Below, piece by piece: positions 11,392 through 21,723 of a stretch of 64,000 bases of DNA. Source of the stretch: Arenimonas malthae CC-JY-1 (GTDB taxonomy: Bacteria > Pseudomonadota > Gammaproteobacteria > Xanthomonadales > Xanthomonadaceae). The notes under the pieces are model-generated. The model made no database searches. It saw nothing but the letters and a program-made list of their open reading frames with translations, and was not told where the DNA came from. Position 1 is the first letter of the stretch, and the number at the start of each line of letters is the position of its first letter. The stretch covers positions 1 through 64,000 of the forward strand of contig NZ_AVCH01000182.1 in assembly GCF_000747075.1 (NCBI RefSeq). The letters run 5' to 3'. A program made the position numbers and the translations under genes.

Positions 11392-11413
11392 CGCCGCCCG
11401 GAGGCGGCGTCAG
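11388..11413 (+). terminator. Hairpin terminator of the SH3-like gene
   Basis: A perfect 11-bp inverted repeat, CTGACGCCGCC, loop CGGA, GGCGGCGTCAG, that starts inside the stop codon of the SH3-like gene. No clear T-run follows, because the transposon now begins 2 bp later. The last three bases of the stem are the first three of the target duplication CAGGT. Confidence 0.75.
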
Positions 11414-11415
11414 GT
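11411..11415. repeat. Target site duplication CAGGT (left copy)
   Basis: CAGGT directly precedes the TGTGCG end of the transposon, and the same five bases directly follow its other end at 45958-45962. A 5-bp duplication is what Tn7-family transposases produce. Confidence 0.95.
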
Positions 11416-11549
11416 TGTGCGATTAGGCATAAGGCACTACCAGCCACCTTGCCACCGCTGGGCTGGCTCTGAACGGGCGTTTCCCAACGCGACTGAATGT
11501 GAGGCAAAAGGCACTATTTCCGCCTGGCAGGGAAGGCAAAAGACGCTAT
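11416..11549. repeat. Transposon left end with three spaced TnsB-type sites
   Basis: Sites at 11425-11440 (AGGCATAAGGCACTAC), 11502-11517 (AGGCAAAAGGCACTAT) and 11534-11549 (AGGCAAAAGACGCTAT) lie in the same orientation, 77 and 32 bp apart. The terminal base is T11416. The spaced layout resembles the left end of Tn7. The stretch 11550-11724 up to the phoU stop shows no gene. Confidence 0.9.
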
Positions 11550-11724
11550 TTTCCCCTTCACGACCAAAACCATATTAAAATCAACGCCATACAATTGACG
11601 CTCGGCAGCTCCGGCACAGGCGATGCCCCGCCAACCCAAGCCCTTGAGTGGCAACAATCGAGCTTGATGCACAGAACAGTAGACATCACTGCTCCATAGC
11701 AACCGGTGGTGCCAACCGCCTAGA

Positions 11725-12447
11725 TCATTCCGCCTCGCGCGGAAGCAGTGTGGCGAGCAGGCTGCTTTCGTCGTTCTTGGCGCGATCCGGCACATTATCC
11801 GGACCGCTGACGAGATAGACCACGTTCTCGGCGATATTGGTGGCGTGGTCACCGATTCGCTCGATGTTCTTCGCGACGAACAGCAGGTGGACCATGTCCA
11901 GCGTTTTGGCTCCCGGCGCGGACATGTGCTGCACGATGTCGCGGAAAAGCGCCGTGTGCAGCTCGTCGAGCGTGGCGTCCTGCGCCAGCACCTGTTGAGC
12001 CAGCGCGGCATCCTGGGCACCGAACGCCTCCAGGCTGTCACGCAACTGGGAAAGTGCCAGTTCCACCATCCGGTGCAGCCCAACCAGCATGCCTTCCGGC
12101 AGCCTTGACGGCATTACCGCGATCGCACGCTTGGCGATGTTGCTGGCCAGGTCCCCGGCACGCTCGAGATTGGCGGCAATGCGCAGGGCGGCCATGACGT
12201 GCCGAAGGTCCACCGCGAGCGGCTGGCGTCGGGCGATCAGGTTGATGGCGTCATTCTCGATTCGCTCGGCATCACGGTCGAGAGCCTCATCGCCAGCGCG
12301 GACCTCGTCGGCAAGAAGCGCGTCTGAAAGATCAAGCGCGCGGACCGCGTTGGCGACCTGCTCTCCGACGCGACGGCCAAGGTCACCGACCTGCTCGGTG
12401 ATCGCGCGGAGCTCCAGGTCGAAGGCTTGCACTATGTGAGTGGTCAT
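11725..12447 (-). CDS. phoU: Phosphate signalling protein PhoU
   Basis: A 240-residue all-helical protein with the two PhoU repeats, each about 110 residues; the E/D-x-x-x-D metal-binding helices are seen in VRAGDEALDRDAERIENDAINLI and LLFVAKNIERIGDHATNIAENVVYL. PhoU couples the Pst transporter to the PhoR kinase and prevents excess phosphate uptake. It is the last gene of the pstSCAB-phoU operon here, 15 bp after pstB. No phoB or phoR is present in the element, so signalling would rely on host copies. Confidence 0.95.
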   Translation of the reverse strand: MTTHIVQAFDLELRAITEQVGDLGRRVGEQVANAVRALDLSDALLADEVRAGDEALDRDAERIENDAINLIARRQPLAVDLRHVMAALRIAANLERAGDLASNIAKRAIAVMPSRLPEGMLVGLHRMVELALSQLRDSLEAFGAQDAALAQQVLAQDATLDELHTALFRDIVQHMSAPGAKTLDMVHLLFVAKNIERIGDHATNIAENVVYLVSGPDNVPDRAKNDESSLLATLLPREAE

Positions 12448-12462
12448 GGCGACGTCCTGGTG

Positions 12463-13290
12463 TCAGCCGAAGCGGCCGGTGATGTATTCCTGGGTCTTCT
12501 GGTGCTGCGGCTGCGTGAAGAACTTGTCCGTTGGCCCATACTCGATCATCTGCCCAAGATGCATGAAAGCGGTGAAGTTCGAGATGCGGGCCGCCTGTTG
12601 CATGTTGTGGGTCACGATGACGATTGTGTAGTCGTTGCGAAGCTCATCCACCAGTTCTTCGATACGCGCGGTTGCAATGGGGTCGAGGGCCGACGTGGGC
12701 TCGTCGAACAGGATCATTTCCGGGTTGGGCGCCAAGGCCCTGGCGATGCACAGGCGCTGCTGCTGGCCGCCCGAGAGTCCATAGGCCGACTGGGTGAGGC
12801 GGTCCTTGACCTCCTCCCACAGGGCCGCCTGTCGCAGGGCATGCTCGACCCGCTCGCTGACCACGGCCTTGTTGCGGATCCCTCGAATGAGAAGACCGGA
12901 AGCCACGTTGTCGTAGATGGATTTCGGGAAGGGATTGGGCTTCTGGAACACCATGCCGATGCGCAGACGGACCTGCATCGGGTCGACGTCCTTGCCCACG
13001 ACATTCATGTCCTCGGGAAACAGCTGGATGCGCCCTTCGTAACGGTTACCCGGATACAGGTCGTGCATCCGGTTGAAGCAACGCAGGAGGGTGCTCTTGC
13101 CGCAGCCGGAAGGACCGATCAGTGCCGTGACCTGGCGGTCAGCGATCGCCAGGTTGACGTCCTTGAGCGCCTGGAAGTCGCCGTAGAAGAAGTTCAGCCC
13201 CTCGACCTGGGCACGATAGGTGATGTCATCCGGCGCCGGGGTGCGGGCCGAGGCCAGGGCGGTGGGCGGGGCGAAAACGACAGGATTCAT
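12463..13290 (-). CDS. pstB: Phosphate ABC transporter ATP-binding protein PstB
   Basis: A 275-residue ABC ATPase with Walker [11 protein letters not shown]-loop, signature LSGGQQQR, Walker [13 protein letters not shown] and the H-loop [12 protein letters not shown], which energises phosphate import. PstB-specific blocks FNRMHDLYP and [11 protein letters not shown] are present. The ATG at 13290 has GGAG 7 nt upstream and is preferred over the in-frame ATG at 13305. It follows pstA closely. Confidence 0.95.
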   Translation of the reverse strand: MNPVVFAPPTALASARTPAPDDITYRAQVEGLNFFYGDFQALKDVNLAIADRQVTALIGPSGCGKSTLLRCFNRMHDLYPGNRYEGRIQLFPEDMNVVGKDVDPMQVRLRIGMVFQKPNPFPKSIYDNVASGLLIRGIRNKAVVSERVEHALRQAALWEEVKDRLTQSAYGLSGGQQQRLCIARALAPNPEMILFDEPTSALDPIATARIEELVDELRNDYTIVIVTHNMQQAARISNFTAFMHLGQMIEYGPTDKFFTQPQHQKTQEYITGRFG

Positions 13291-13309
13291 GAGAGCTCCA
13301 GACATGGTC

Positions 13310-14248
13310 TCAGCGCATCTGCCGGCGCAGACGGTAGCGTAGCCAGATGGCGAACCCGTTCATGACCAGTGTCATGGCGAGCAGGATCAGACCAGTCGCG
13401 GCAGCGTTGATGTGGAAGCCGGCCTGCGGCCGGGACACCCAGTTGAACATCTGGATCGGCATCACCGTGAACGGCGAGTCGAGCCAGTCGAAGTTGACGA
13501 ACGGGAAGGTCTCCTGGACCGGTGACGGCGGCAGGAAGGCGATGAAGGTCAGCGCACCGATGGTGATGATGGGCGCGGTCTCACCGATGGCACGGGACAT
13601 GCCTACAATGGCGCCGGTCAGGATGCCGGGGCGCGCCGCCGGCAGCAGGTAGCCGCTGACGGTCTGCCACTGATCGGCGCCCAGGCCAAACGATGCCTCG
13701 CGTATTTCCTGCGGGATGGCGCGCAGGGACTCCCGGGTGGCCACGATGATGATCGGAAGGATCAGCAACGCCAGGGTCATGCCAGCCACCAGAATGGTCT
13801 GGCCGAGGTCCATCGTCTGCACGAACAGGCCCAATGCCAGCAGGCCATAGATGATCGACGGCACGCCGGCCAGGTTGGTGACGTTGATCTCGATGAAGTC
13901 CGTACCCCAGTTCTTGGGTGCGTATTCCTCCAGGTAGACGCCCGCCGCCACGCCCATCGGCACCGCCAGCGCGGCCGTGACAATCATCACGAGCGTGGTG
14001 CCGACCCACGCCGACAGAATGCCGGCACTGGCGGGGCGACGCGACGGGTAGTTGGTGAAGAAGTCGCCATCGATCCGCCCCGCGCCATCAACCATGAAGT
14101 CCGCGATCAGTGCGCACAGGAGTAACAGCGATCCCACCAGGACGATGACGCCGACCACGGCAAACACGCCATCGGACCATTTGGCCCGGCGAAGCAGGCT
14201 CGCCTCGCTGTAGCCGTCGAAGCGGCTGGACGAGAGGGGAGAAGCCAT
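13310..14248 (-). CDS. pstA: Phosphate ABC transporter permease PstA
   Basis: A 312-residue membrane protein with six predicted helices and the BPD permease loop [17 protein letters not shown]...[22 protein letters not shown], typical of PstA. It forms the channel with PstC in the inner membrane. Its start codon overlaps the pstC stop (TGATG), implying translational coupling. Confidence 0.95.
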   Translation of the reverse strand: MASPLSSSRFDGYSEASLLRRAKWSDGVFAVVGVIVLVGSLLLLCALIADFMVDGAGRIDGDFFTNYPSRRPASAGILSAWVGTTLVMIVTAALAVPMGVAAGVYLEEYAPKNWGTDFIEINVTNLAGVPSIIYGLLALGLFVQTMDLGQTILVAGMTLALLILPIIIVATRESLRAIPQEIREASFGLGADQWQTVSGYLLPAARPGILTGAIVGMSRAIGETAPIITIGALTFIAFLPPSPVQETFPFVNFDWLDSPFTVMPIQMFNWVSRPQAGFHINAAATGLILLAMTLVMNGFAIWLRYRLRRQMR

Positions 14249-15192
14249 CAGTACGCCTCCCGGTAGCGGCGCCGCAACCAGAACGCCAGGATGTTGAAGG
14301 AAAAGGTCAGCAGGAAAAGAGTCAGGCCCGCCGCGAAGATTGTCAGGTAGGCGATAGAACCGTGAGGCAGATCGCCCATGCTCAACTGCACGATGTAGGA
14401 CGTGATCGTCGCCGCGCCCTCCATCGGGTTGGTGGCTATCTTGGCCTGCTGACCAGCAGCAATGGCCACGACCATGGTTTCACCAACCGCGCGGGACATG
14501 CCCAGCAGGTAGGCGGCAGTGATGCCGGAGAACGCACCCGGCACCACGACCCGCAAGCCAGTCTGCAACCGCGTGAAGCCCAGAGCATACGCCCCCTCGC
14601 GCAAGCTGTTGGGCACGGCACGCATCGCGTCTTCGCTCACGGAGACGATGTAGGGCAGGATCATCAGGCCGATCACGATGCCCGGCACGAGCAGGTTGAA
14701 GCGTGCCAGGCCGGGGATGAATTCCTGGAAGATCGGCGTGAGGAACAACAAGGCGAAGTAGCCGAAAGCCACGGTCGGCACGCCGGCGATCAGCTCGAGG
14801 AAGGGCTTGACCACTTCGCGTATCCGGGGTTTCGCATACTCGCTCAGATATATCGCCAGCACGGTTCCGGCCGGGACGGCGACCGCCAGGGCGATCAGGG
14901 TGGTCATGAGCGTGCCCGAGAGCAGGGTCATGATCCCGAAATGCTTGTCCTCGAACACCGGCGTCCACTGGGTGTCGGTGAGGAAGTCCCAGAGGGAGAC
15001 CTGGGCGAAGAATCGGATGCTCTCGCTGAGCAGGACATAGATGATCCCGGCCGTCACGAGCACGGACAGTGCGGCGGCCAGGAACAGCACCACGCGGACC
15101 GATCGGTCAATCAGGCGTCGCCGATGCAGAAAGGCGGCTGTCGGGACCAGACGGATAGGGGAGTGATTCGTGGCAGGGGACGGCGCGCTCAT
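14248..15192 (-). CDS. pstC: Phosphate ABC transporter permease PstC
   Basis: A 314-residue membrane protein with about six helices and the permease loop SLREGAYALGFTRLQTGLRVVVPGAFSGI...GMSRAVGETMVV. The ATG at 15192 with a GGAG upstream is chosen over the longer frame beginning at 15246, which would overlap pstS. Partner of PstA. Confidence 0.95.
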   Translation of the reverse strand: MSAPSPATNHSPIRLVPTAAFLHRRRLIDRSVRVVLFLAAALSVLVTAGIIYVLLSESIRFFAQVSLWDFLTDTQWTPVFEDKHFGIMTLLSGTLMTTLIALAVAVPAGTVLAIYLSEYAKPRIREVVKPFLELIAGVPTVAFGYFALLFLTPIFQEFIPGLARFNLLVPGIVIGLMILPYIVSVSEDAMRAVPNSLREGAYALGFTRLQTGLRVVVPGAFSGITAAYLLGMSRAVGETMVVAIAAGQQAKIATNPMEGAATITSYIVQLSMGDLPHGSIAYLTIFAAGLTLFLLTFSFNILAFWLRRRYREAY

Positions 15193-15242
15193 GGCAGGCT
15201 CCGAGGAATGCGGCGGCGGGATCCGCCGCCGCATCCGTCCGG

Positions 15243-16307
<1,065 letters not shown>

Positions 16308-16408
16308 GAGGCATCTCCGACAGGAAGTGAGGGTGATCGGGAAAGGTTCAGTGCAAGGTCCGGCAGGCCGCGTGCGAGCGTTCCGACGAGGAAGATGCCC
16401 CGCGCGGC

Positions 16409-16846
16409 CTAGTTGGATCGGGGTCCGTACGACCCTGCCAGGGCGCTCGAAGGCGTCGCCAAAGCCGAGGTCCCTGTCCCGGCTTGGCAGCGCTCCGGAC
16501 GTCCCTGGCAGCAGTCGTGGGTGAGGAAGCCCAGCAGGTGGTTCAATCGGTCCACGCACGCGCGGTACTGGATGAAGCGACCCTGGTGACGTCCCTGGAC
16601 CAAGCCCGCCCGGCTCATGACGGCCAGATGGTTGGACAGGGTGTTGTGCCGCAAACCCATCTGTCGAGCCAGTTCACCTGCCGTCAGCCCCTCGGGCTCC
16701 TGGCGGGCGAGCCGACGAAACACGTCCAGCCGCGCGGAGCTCCCCAATGCCCGCAGCGCCGCCAGCGTGGGCGCTGCTTCCGCGGCGAAGTCAGCCAGTA
16801 GTTCGGATGACTCGTCTTTGGACGGTGCATCGGGTTGGTCAGTCAT
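16409..16846 (-). CDS. arsR: ArsR-family repressor heading the pst-phoU operon
   Basis: A 145-residue winged-helix protein. The DNA-binding helix is [16 protein letters not shown] after [16 protein letters not shown]. The C-terminal CC-x6-C motif ([11 protein letters not shown]) is also present in the two other ArsR proteins of the element and fits an As(III)-binding Cys triad as in Acidithiobacillus ArsR. The start at 16846 has GGGAG upstream. It precedes pstS on the same strand without another gene, so arsenite should induce the phosphate transporter. A palindrome upstream (16897-16920) may be its operator. Confidence 0.9.
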   Translation of the reverse strand: MTDQPDAPSKDESSELLADFAAEAAPTLAALRALGSSARLDVFRRLARQEPEGLTAGELARQMGLRHNTLSNHLAVMSRAGLVQGRHQGRFIQYRACVDRLNHLLGFLTHDCCQGRPERCQAGTGTSALATPSSALAGSYGPRSN

Positions 16847-16896
16847 GCGCCACTCCCTGCTAGGTTTCCGGCAGCCGTCCATCGGCTCCCGGTCCT

Positions 16897-16920
16897 GTCG
16901 ATGTGTCAGGACACGTCGAC
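16897..16920. promoter_or_regulatory. Palindrome upstream of arsR-pst, candidate operator
   Basis: An inverted repeat GTCGATGTGTC, AG, GACACGTCGAC (10 of 11 bases paired), 51 bp upstream of the arsR start. It is unlike the operators of the other two arsR genes. It may bind this ArsR or another regulator; the role is inferred from position only. Confidence 0.45.
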
Positions 16921-17004
16921 ATGGCGCGAACCTTAGGTCCATCGCGTGACCCTTTGATGACACCCGATCCTGGCGCGGTCCCTGCTGACCTAGGTCGCGC
17001 ATAG

Positions 17005-17211
17005 TCACGGCTGTTTCCCCCGTGAAGTCTGCTCGGACGAACGGTGGGCAGCCCGATCCAGCCACCAGTACATGACGTCGACCGCTGCCACCCCACCCAA
17101 TCCGGCCAGCACGAACGCCGCAATGCCGGCCGATGGCGCAACGCCCGTGGCGCGCTGCGCCCAGGTGACCACCGCGCCGACGAAGCAGAACATGAGCACT
17201 CGCAGGACCAC
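17005..17211 (-). CDS. Small two-helix membrane protein
   Basis: A 68-residue frame from GTG 17211 (or ATG 17193). It has two hydrophobic segments (VLMFCFVGAVVTWA and IAAFVLAGLGGVAAVDVMYWW) and a charged C-terminus (HRSSEQTSRGKQ). It is divergent from arsR2, and the operator at 17247-17262 lies between them, so arsenite control is possible. No family is recognised. Its reality rests on the plausible membrane topology and position. Confidence 0.4.
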   Translation of the reverse strand: MVLRVLMFCFVGAVVTWAQRATGVAPSAGIAAFVLAGLGGVAAVDVMYWWLDRAAHRSSEQTSRGKQP

Positions 17212-17229
17212 GATGGACCTTCGCGCCAG

Positions 17230-17262
17230 TTGTCATTTAGGTGTATTTCTACCATACTAGAA
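17230..17262 (+). promoter_or_regulatory. Promoter-operator of arsR2 operon
   Basis: A -35 TTGTCA (17230-17235), 17-bp spacer and -10 CATACT (17253-17258) precede arsR2. The inverted repeat TTCTA-N6-TAGAA (17247-17262) overlaps the -10. The whole 16-bp operator matches that of arsR3 in 13 of 16 positions. Transcription should start about at the ATG, giving a leaderless message; no Shine-Dalgarno is seen. Confidence 0.7.
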
Positions 17263-17264
17263 CC

Positions 17265-17627
17265 ATGGAAATGAAGCATGCCGTGACCGCGCTGGCCGCC
17301 CTGGCCCAACCCTCTCGCCTGTTGGTTTTCCGCCACCTGGTCGAACTGGCCCCGGAAGGCGCCCACCCGGGTGACATCGCAGCGCGGCTCGAGATGCCGC
17401 CCAACACCTTGTCCTTCCACCTCAAGACCCTGTCCCAGGCGGGCCTGATCGACGCCGAGCAAAGCGGCCGGTTCATCCGGTACCGGGCCAACATCGCGGG
17501 TATGCAGGCGTTGGTCGGCTTCCTGACCGAGACCTGCTGTGGCGGTGACCCCGGCCAGTGCATCCCGACGGTCGCCCTGCCAATGCCGGCGGTGAACCGC
17601 CGGCGCGCTGCCTCTTTGGCGTCCTGA
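17265..17627 (+). CDS. arsR: ArsR-family arsenite-responsive repressor
   Basis: A 120-residue winged helix repressor: HPGDIAARLEMPPNTLSFHLKTLSQAGLI is the recognition region. The C-terminal ETCCGGDPGQC gives the CC-x6-C thiol triad. The start ATG 17265 is chosen because the promoter-operator ends 3 bp before it; an in-frame GTG at 17241 would lie inside the -10 region. First gene of arsR-arsC-acr3-gapdh-arsJ, with arsC 5 bp downstream. Confidence 0.95.
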   Translation: MEMKHAVTALAALAQPSRLLVFRHLVELAPEGAHPGDIAARLEMPPNTLSFHLKTLSQAGLIDAEQSGRFIRYRANIAGMQALVGFLTETCCGGDPGQCIPTVALPMPAVNRRRAASLAS

Positions 17628-17632
17628 ACGCC

Positions 17633-18145
17633 ATGAACGTCCTGTTCCTTTGCACCGGCAATTCGGCGCGCAGCATCCTGTGCGCAGCGACGCTCAATCA
17701 TCTGGGAAGGCCCCGTTTTCGCGCCTACAGCGCCGGCAGCCAGCCCGCGGGGCGTGTCCACCCCGAGGCCTTGGCGGAGCTGGCCCGGCGCGGCATTGAG
17801 GCCCACGACGCCCGCAGCAAGTCCTGGGACGAATACACCGGGCCGGACGGCCCGGCCTTCGATCTGGTTGTCACGGTGTGCGACAGCGCCGCCGCCGAGT
17901 CCTGCCCCGTGCTCTTCGGCGACTTCGCCAAGGCGCACTGGGGGCTGCCCGATCCGGCCGCGGTCGCAGGTGACCCGGCGACGATCCGCGAAGCCTTCTC
18001 GCGCACCCAGGACGTGATCGAAAAGCGGCTTGCCGCCCTGGTGGTACTGCCCGCGGACAACCTGACCCCGCAAACCTTGCCGCAAGCACTGGCCGCCATC
18101 GCCGAACGCGTTCCGGCGGTTGCATTGGTGGGTGGATCGCCGTGA
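17633..18145 (+). CDS. arsC: Arsenate reductase, thioredoxin-linked LMW-PTP type
   Basis: A 170-residue protein that reduces arsenate to arsenite. The phosphatase-like P-loop is Cys7-TGNSA-Arg13, and the other redox cysteines are in [16 protein letters not shown], as in thioredoxin-coupled ArsC. The C-terminus (about 140-170) is longer than usual. Its stop overlaps the acr3 start (GTGA). Confidence 0.95.
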   Translation: MNVLFLCTGNSARSILCAATLNHLGRPRFRAYSAGSQPAGRVHPEALAELARRGIEAHDARSKSWDEYTGPDGPAFDLVVTVCDSAAAESCPVLFGDFAKAHWGLPDPAAVAGDPATIREAFSRTQDVIEKRLAALVVLPADNLTPQTLPQALAAIAERVPAVALVGGSP

Positions 18146-19248
18146 CCCATGCCGCTGATCCGTCTGTTGCGCCAACGCGCCGCCGCATGCCGGTTTTCGA
18201 GCGCTACCTGACCGCGTGGGTGCTGCTGTGCATGGCGGCAGGCACCGGGCTGGGGTTCGTGTTCCCCGGTGTGTTCGCACAGCTGGGGTCCGCCGAAATC
18301 GCCAAGGTCAATCTGCCGGTGGCGGTGCTGATCTGGCTGATGATCATCCCGATGCTGCTCAAGATCGACTTCGGCGCCATGCGCCAGGTGGGTCAACACT
18401 GGCGCGGCATCGGCGTTACCGTCTTCGTCAACTGGGCCATCAAGCCCTTCTCCATGGCCTTCCTGGCCTGGCTATTCATCCGCCATCTGTTTGCGCCCTA
18501 CCTGCCAGCCGAACAGATTGATGCCTATGTGGCGGGCTTGATCCTGCTTGCAGCCGCCCCCTGCACGGCGATGGTCTTCGTCTGGAGCGGGCTATGCGGT
18601 GGGGACGCGAAGTTCACGCTCAGCCAGGTCGCGCTCAACGATCTGATCATGGTGATTGCGTTCGCCCCCATCGTCGGCCTGCTGCTGGGGATCTCGGCGA
18701 TCACGGTGCCCTGGGCCACCTTGATGCTCTCGGTGGCCCTCTACATCGTCTTGCCGGTCATCGTGGCGGTCTTGTGGCGCCGCCGGGTCATCGCCCGCGG
18801 CGGGGAGAAGGCCCTGGAGTCCCTGTTGGCGCGGCTGGGGCCGCTCTCGCTGGGCGCGCTCCTGGTCACACTGGTCCTGCTGTTCGGCTTCCAAGGGCGG
18901 CAGATCATCCAGCAGCCCCTTATCATCGGTTTGCTCGCGGTACCGATCCTGATCCAGGTCTACTTCAACGCGGGTCTGTCTTACCTGCTCAATCGCCGGT
19001 TTCGCGTCGCCCACTGCGTTGCCGGTCCTTCGGCGCTGATCGGCGCCAGCAACTTCTTCGAGTTGGCCGTCGCCACGGCAGTGGCTGTGTTTGGCGTGCA
19101 CTCCGGCGCTGCTCTGGCCACGGTGGTAGGCGTGCTGGTCGAAGTCCCGGTCATGCTGTCTGTCGTCTACCTGGTCAACCGTACCCGACCCTGGTACGAG
19201 GCCGGAGCCGAGCCAATTCCTCCCGCGGCGTCCAAGCAATTGCCGTAA
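18142..19248 (+). CDS. acr3: Arsenite efflux permease Acr3 (copy 1)
   Basis: A 368-residue inner-membrane carrier of the ACR3 family with about ten helices. The essential Cys lies in APCTAMVFVWSGL and the conserved SNFFELAVATAVA block is present. It exports arsenite made by ArsC. GTG 18142 overlaps the arsC stop by 4 bp; ATG 18187 would drop 15 residues. It is clearly diverged from copy 2 at 23809, suggesting separate ACR3 subfamilies. Confidence 0.95.
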   Translation: MTHAADPSVAPTRRRMPVFERYLTAWVLLCMAAGTGLGFVFPGVFAQLGSAEIAKVNLPVAVLIWLMIIPMLLKIDFGAMRQVGQHWRGIGVTVFVNWAIKPFSMAFLAWLFIRHLFAPYLPAEQIDAYVAGLILLAAAPCTAMVFVWSGLCGGDAKFTLSQVALNDLIMVIAFAPIVGLLLGISAITVPWATLMLSVALYIVLPVIVAVLWRRRVIARGGEKALESLLARLGPLSLGALLVTLVLLFGFQGRQIIQQPLIIGLLAVPILIQVYFNAGLSYLLNRRFRVAHCVAGPSALIGASNFFELAVATAVAVFGVHSGAALATVVGVLVEVPVMLSVVYLVNRTRPWYEAGAEPIPPAASKQLP

Positions 19249-19269
19249 CCACTACCCCGGAGCAACCCC

Positions 19270-20274
19270 ATGAGTTTGAAAGTTGGCATCAACGGTTTCG
19301 GCCGGATGGGCCGCCTCACCCTTCGCGCTGCCTGGGGTGACCCGACGCTGGATTTCGTCCATATCAACGATCCAGCCGGTGACCCCAAGACCCTGGCGCA
19401 CCTGTTAAATTTCGATTCCGTGCACGGACGCTGGGACCGCGAGGCCATCGCCGACGGCGACGCGATCGTAGTGGACGGCAAGCGAATTCCGGTCTCCCGC
19501 AACAAGGACGTCGCGGCGACCGACTGGTCGGGTTGCGATGTCGTCATCGAGGCATCGGGAAAGTTCCGCAAGCCCGACGTGCTGCAACCTTACCTCGACC
19601 AAGGGGTGAAGCGCGTGGTGGTGACCGCGCCAATCAAGACCGCCGGCACGCTCGACATCGTGATGGGGGTCAACCACGGTCGGTTCGATTCCCAAGTGCA
19701 CCGCATCGTCTCCGCAGCATCCTGCACGACCAACTGCCTCGCGCCGGTGGTCAAGGTCATCCACGAGCAGATCGGCATCCGCCACGGCAGCCTGACCACG
19801 ATCCACAGCCTCACCAATACGCAGACCATCGTCGATGCGCCCCACAAGGACCTGCGCCGGGCGCGCTCCTGCGGCAGCAGCCTGATCCCGACGTCCACGG
19901 GCTCGGCCACTGCGATCGCCGAGATCTTTCCCGAACTCAAGGGCCGCCTGGACGGCCACGCCGTACGCGTGCCGCTGACCAACGCCTCGCTGACCGACTG
20001 CGTGTTCGAGGTCGAGCGCACCACGACCGTCGAGGAGGTCAATGCGCTGCTCAAGGCCGCTGCCGAAGGCGAACTCAAGGGCATCCTCGGCTACGAGGAA
20101 CGCCCGCTGGTCTCGATCGACTACCTGCACGACCCGCGCTCGGCCATCGTCGATGCCCTCTCCACGCTGGTCATCAACGGCACCCAGGTGAAGATCTACG
20201 CCTGGTACGACAACGAATGGGGCTACGTGAACCGTACGGCCGAACTCGTGCGACTGGTCGGCAGCGCGGGCTGA
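19270..20274 (+). CDS. gapdh: Glyceraldehyde-3-phosphate dehydrogenase, ArsJ partner
   Basis: A 334-residue GAPDH. The Rossmann motif is NGFGRMGRL, the catalytic residue Cys152 (SAASCTTNC), and the C-terminal [15 protein letters not shown] is intact. In arsenic islands such a GAPDH uses arsenate instead of phosphate and forms the unstable 1-arseno-3-phosphoglycerate, which ArsJ exports. It stands between acr3 and arsJ, 2 bp before the latter, which supports that role rather than glycolysis. Confidence 0.95.
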   Translation: MSLKVGINGFGRMGRLTLRAAWGDPTLDFVHINDPAGDPKTLAHLLNFDSVHGRWDREAIADGDAIVVDGKRIPVSRNKDVAATDWSGCDVVIEASGKFRKPDVLQPYLDQGVKRVVVTAPIKTAGTLDIVMGVNHGRFDSQVHRIVSAASCTTNCLAPVVKVIHEQIGIRHGSLTTIHSLTNTQTIVDAPHKDLRRARSCGSSLIPTSTGSATAIAEIFPELKGRLDGHAVRVPLTNASLTDCVFEVERTTTVEEVNALLKAAAEGELKGILGYEERPLVSIDYLHDPRSAIVDALSTLVINGTQVKIYAWYDNEWGYVNRTAELVRLVGSAG

Positions 20275-20276
20275 CC

Positions 20277-21515
20277 ATGCTCTCCCGCCTCGCACCCGGA
20301 GTCCGTCAGTACCTGGCCATCACCGGGAACTACTGGGCGTTCACCCTGACCGACGGCGCCCTGCGCATGCTGGTCGTTCTGCACTTCCACCAGCTCGGCT
20401 ATTCGCCGCTGCAGGTGGCGATGCTATTCCTGTTCTACGAGATCTTCGGCGTCATCACCAACCTGGTCGGCGGGTGGCTCGGGGCGCGCATCGGCCTGAA
20501 CCGGACGATGAACCTGGGGCTTGCACTGCAGGTGATCGCGCTGGCCCTGCTGACGCTTCCGGCGGCGTGGCTGACAGTGCCGCTGGTGATGGGCGCCCAG
20601 GCGCTGTCCGGCATCGCCAAGGATCTCAACAAGATGAGCGCCAAGAGCAGCATCAAGCTGCTGGTGCCCAACGATCAACAAGGGGCACTGTACCGCTGGG
20701 TCGCTGCGCTGACCGGCTCGAAGAACGCGCTCAAGGGCGTGGGCTTCTTCCTGGGCGGTGCGCTGCTTACCGCCGTCGGCTTCGCGCCGGCGATCGCGAT
20801 CATGGCGGCCGGCTTGGCAGTTGTGTGGCTGCTCAGCATGGTGCTGCTGAAGCGTGACCTGGGGAAAGCGAAAGCCAAGCCGAAGTTTCGCGACATCTTC
20901 TCCAAGAGCCGCGCGATCAACCAGCTGTCGGCCGCGCGCATGTTCCTGTTCGGCGCCCGCGATGTCTGGTTCGTGGTGGCCCTGCCGGTGTTCCTGGCCG
21001 CTTCGCTGGGGTGGGATTTCTGGCAGGTCGGCGGCTTCCTCGCAGCCTGGGTGATCGGCTATGGCGTGGTGCAATCGCTGGCGCCGTACGTGACCGGCCG
21101 CCGAAGCGGCAAGGTCCCCGATGGCCACTCGGCGCTGGGTTGGGCGAGCGTACTCGCGGTGGTGCCTGCGGCGATGGCGATATTGTTGCTGCAGGGCCAG
21201 TCGCCGCAGCTGGTGCTGATCGCGGGACTGACCGTGTTCGGCGTGCTGTTCGCGATCAACTCCTCGCTGCACAGCTATCTGATCGTCAGCTACGCGGCCG
21301 AGGACGGCGTCTCGCTCGATGTCGGCTTCTACTACATGGCCAACGCGATGGGCCGGTTGCTGGGCACGGTGCTGTCAGGCTGGGTGTTCCAGCGCTTTGG
21401 ATTGGCCGCCTGCCTGATGGTGTCGGCGGGGCTGGTCGCGATCGCAGCCTTGGCCTCGGTCACATTGCCGCGGCACGACCGTGAGGATGTAGTCCCACCA
21501 CGCGACATGGTCTAG
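20277..21515 (+). CDS. arsJ: ArsJ, organoarsenical (1-arseno-3-phosphoglycerate) efflux MFS protein
   Basis: A 412-residue major-facilitator protein with about 11-12 helices; the N-terminus RQYLAITGNYWAFTLTDGALRMLVVLHF is characteristic of ArsJ. It exports the arsenylated sugar acid made by the adjacent GAPDH, which then breaks down outside to arsenate. Last gene of the operon; a hairpin terminator follows at 21662. Confidence 0.95.
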   Translation: MLSRLAPGVRQYLAITGNYWAFTLTDGALRMLVVLHFHQLGYSPLQVAMLFLFYEIFGVITNLVGGWLGARIGLNRTMNLGLALQVIALALLTLPAAWLTVPLVMGAQALSGIAKDLNKMSAKSSIKLLVPNDQQGALYRWVAALTGSKNALKGVGFFLGGALLTAVGFAPAIAIMAAGLAVVWLLSMVLLKRDLGKAKAKPKFRDIFSKSRAINQLSAARMFLFGARDVWFVVALPVFLAASLGWDFWQVGGFLAAWVIGYGVVQSLAPYVTGRRSGKVPDGHSALGWASVLAVVPAAMAILLLQGQSPQLVLIAGLTVFGVLFAINSSLHSYLIVSYAAEDGVSLDVGFYYMANAMGRLLGTVLSGWVFQRFGLAACLMVSAGLVAIAALASVTLPRHDREDVVPPRDMV

Positions 21516-21661
21516 TCCCGCATCTCGTTTGGAAACATCAACTTAGGCAGGATTCGGCCCGTTTTTACACGAATCCCTGCCGACCCTCGAGATGCTCCCC
21601 CTTCTGTATGACAACTTGATGACAAGCGGCTATTCAGTTGGCGATAAAGGCTCCAAAAGCA

Positions 21662-21685
21662 AAAGTCCCGCGAGAGCGGGACTTT
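21662..21685. terminator. Bidirectional terminator between arsJ and arsO
   Basis: A perfect 10-bp stem AAAGTCCCGC, loop GAGA, GCGGGACTTT. The A-run and T-run flanking the stem make it usable from both sides, as fits two convergent operons. Confidence 0.85.
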
Positions 21686-21723
21686 GTTGGGGTACTGGCA
21701 CCCCAGCGGATGTTCTTTGCCGC

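Noticed and set aside
16308-16408. Pho box before pstS
   Set aside because: No pair of CTGTCAT-like direct repeats was found between arsR and pstS.
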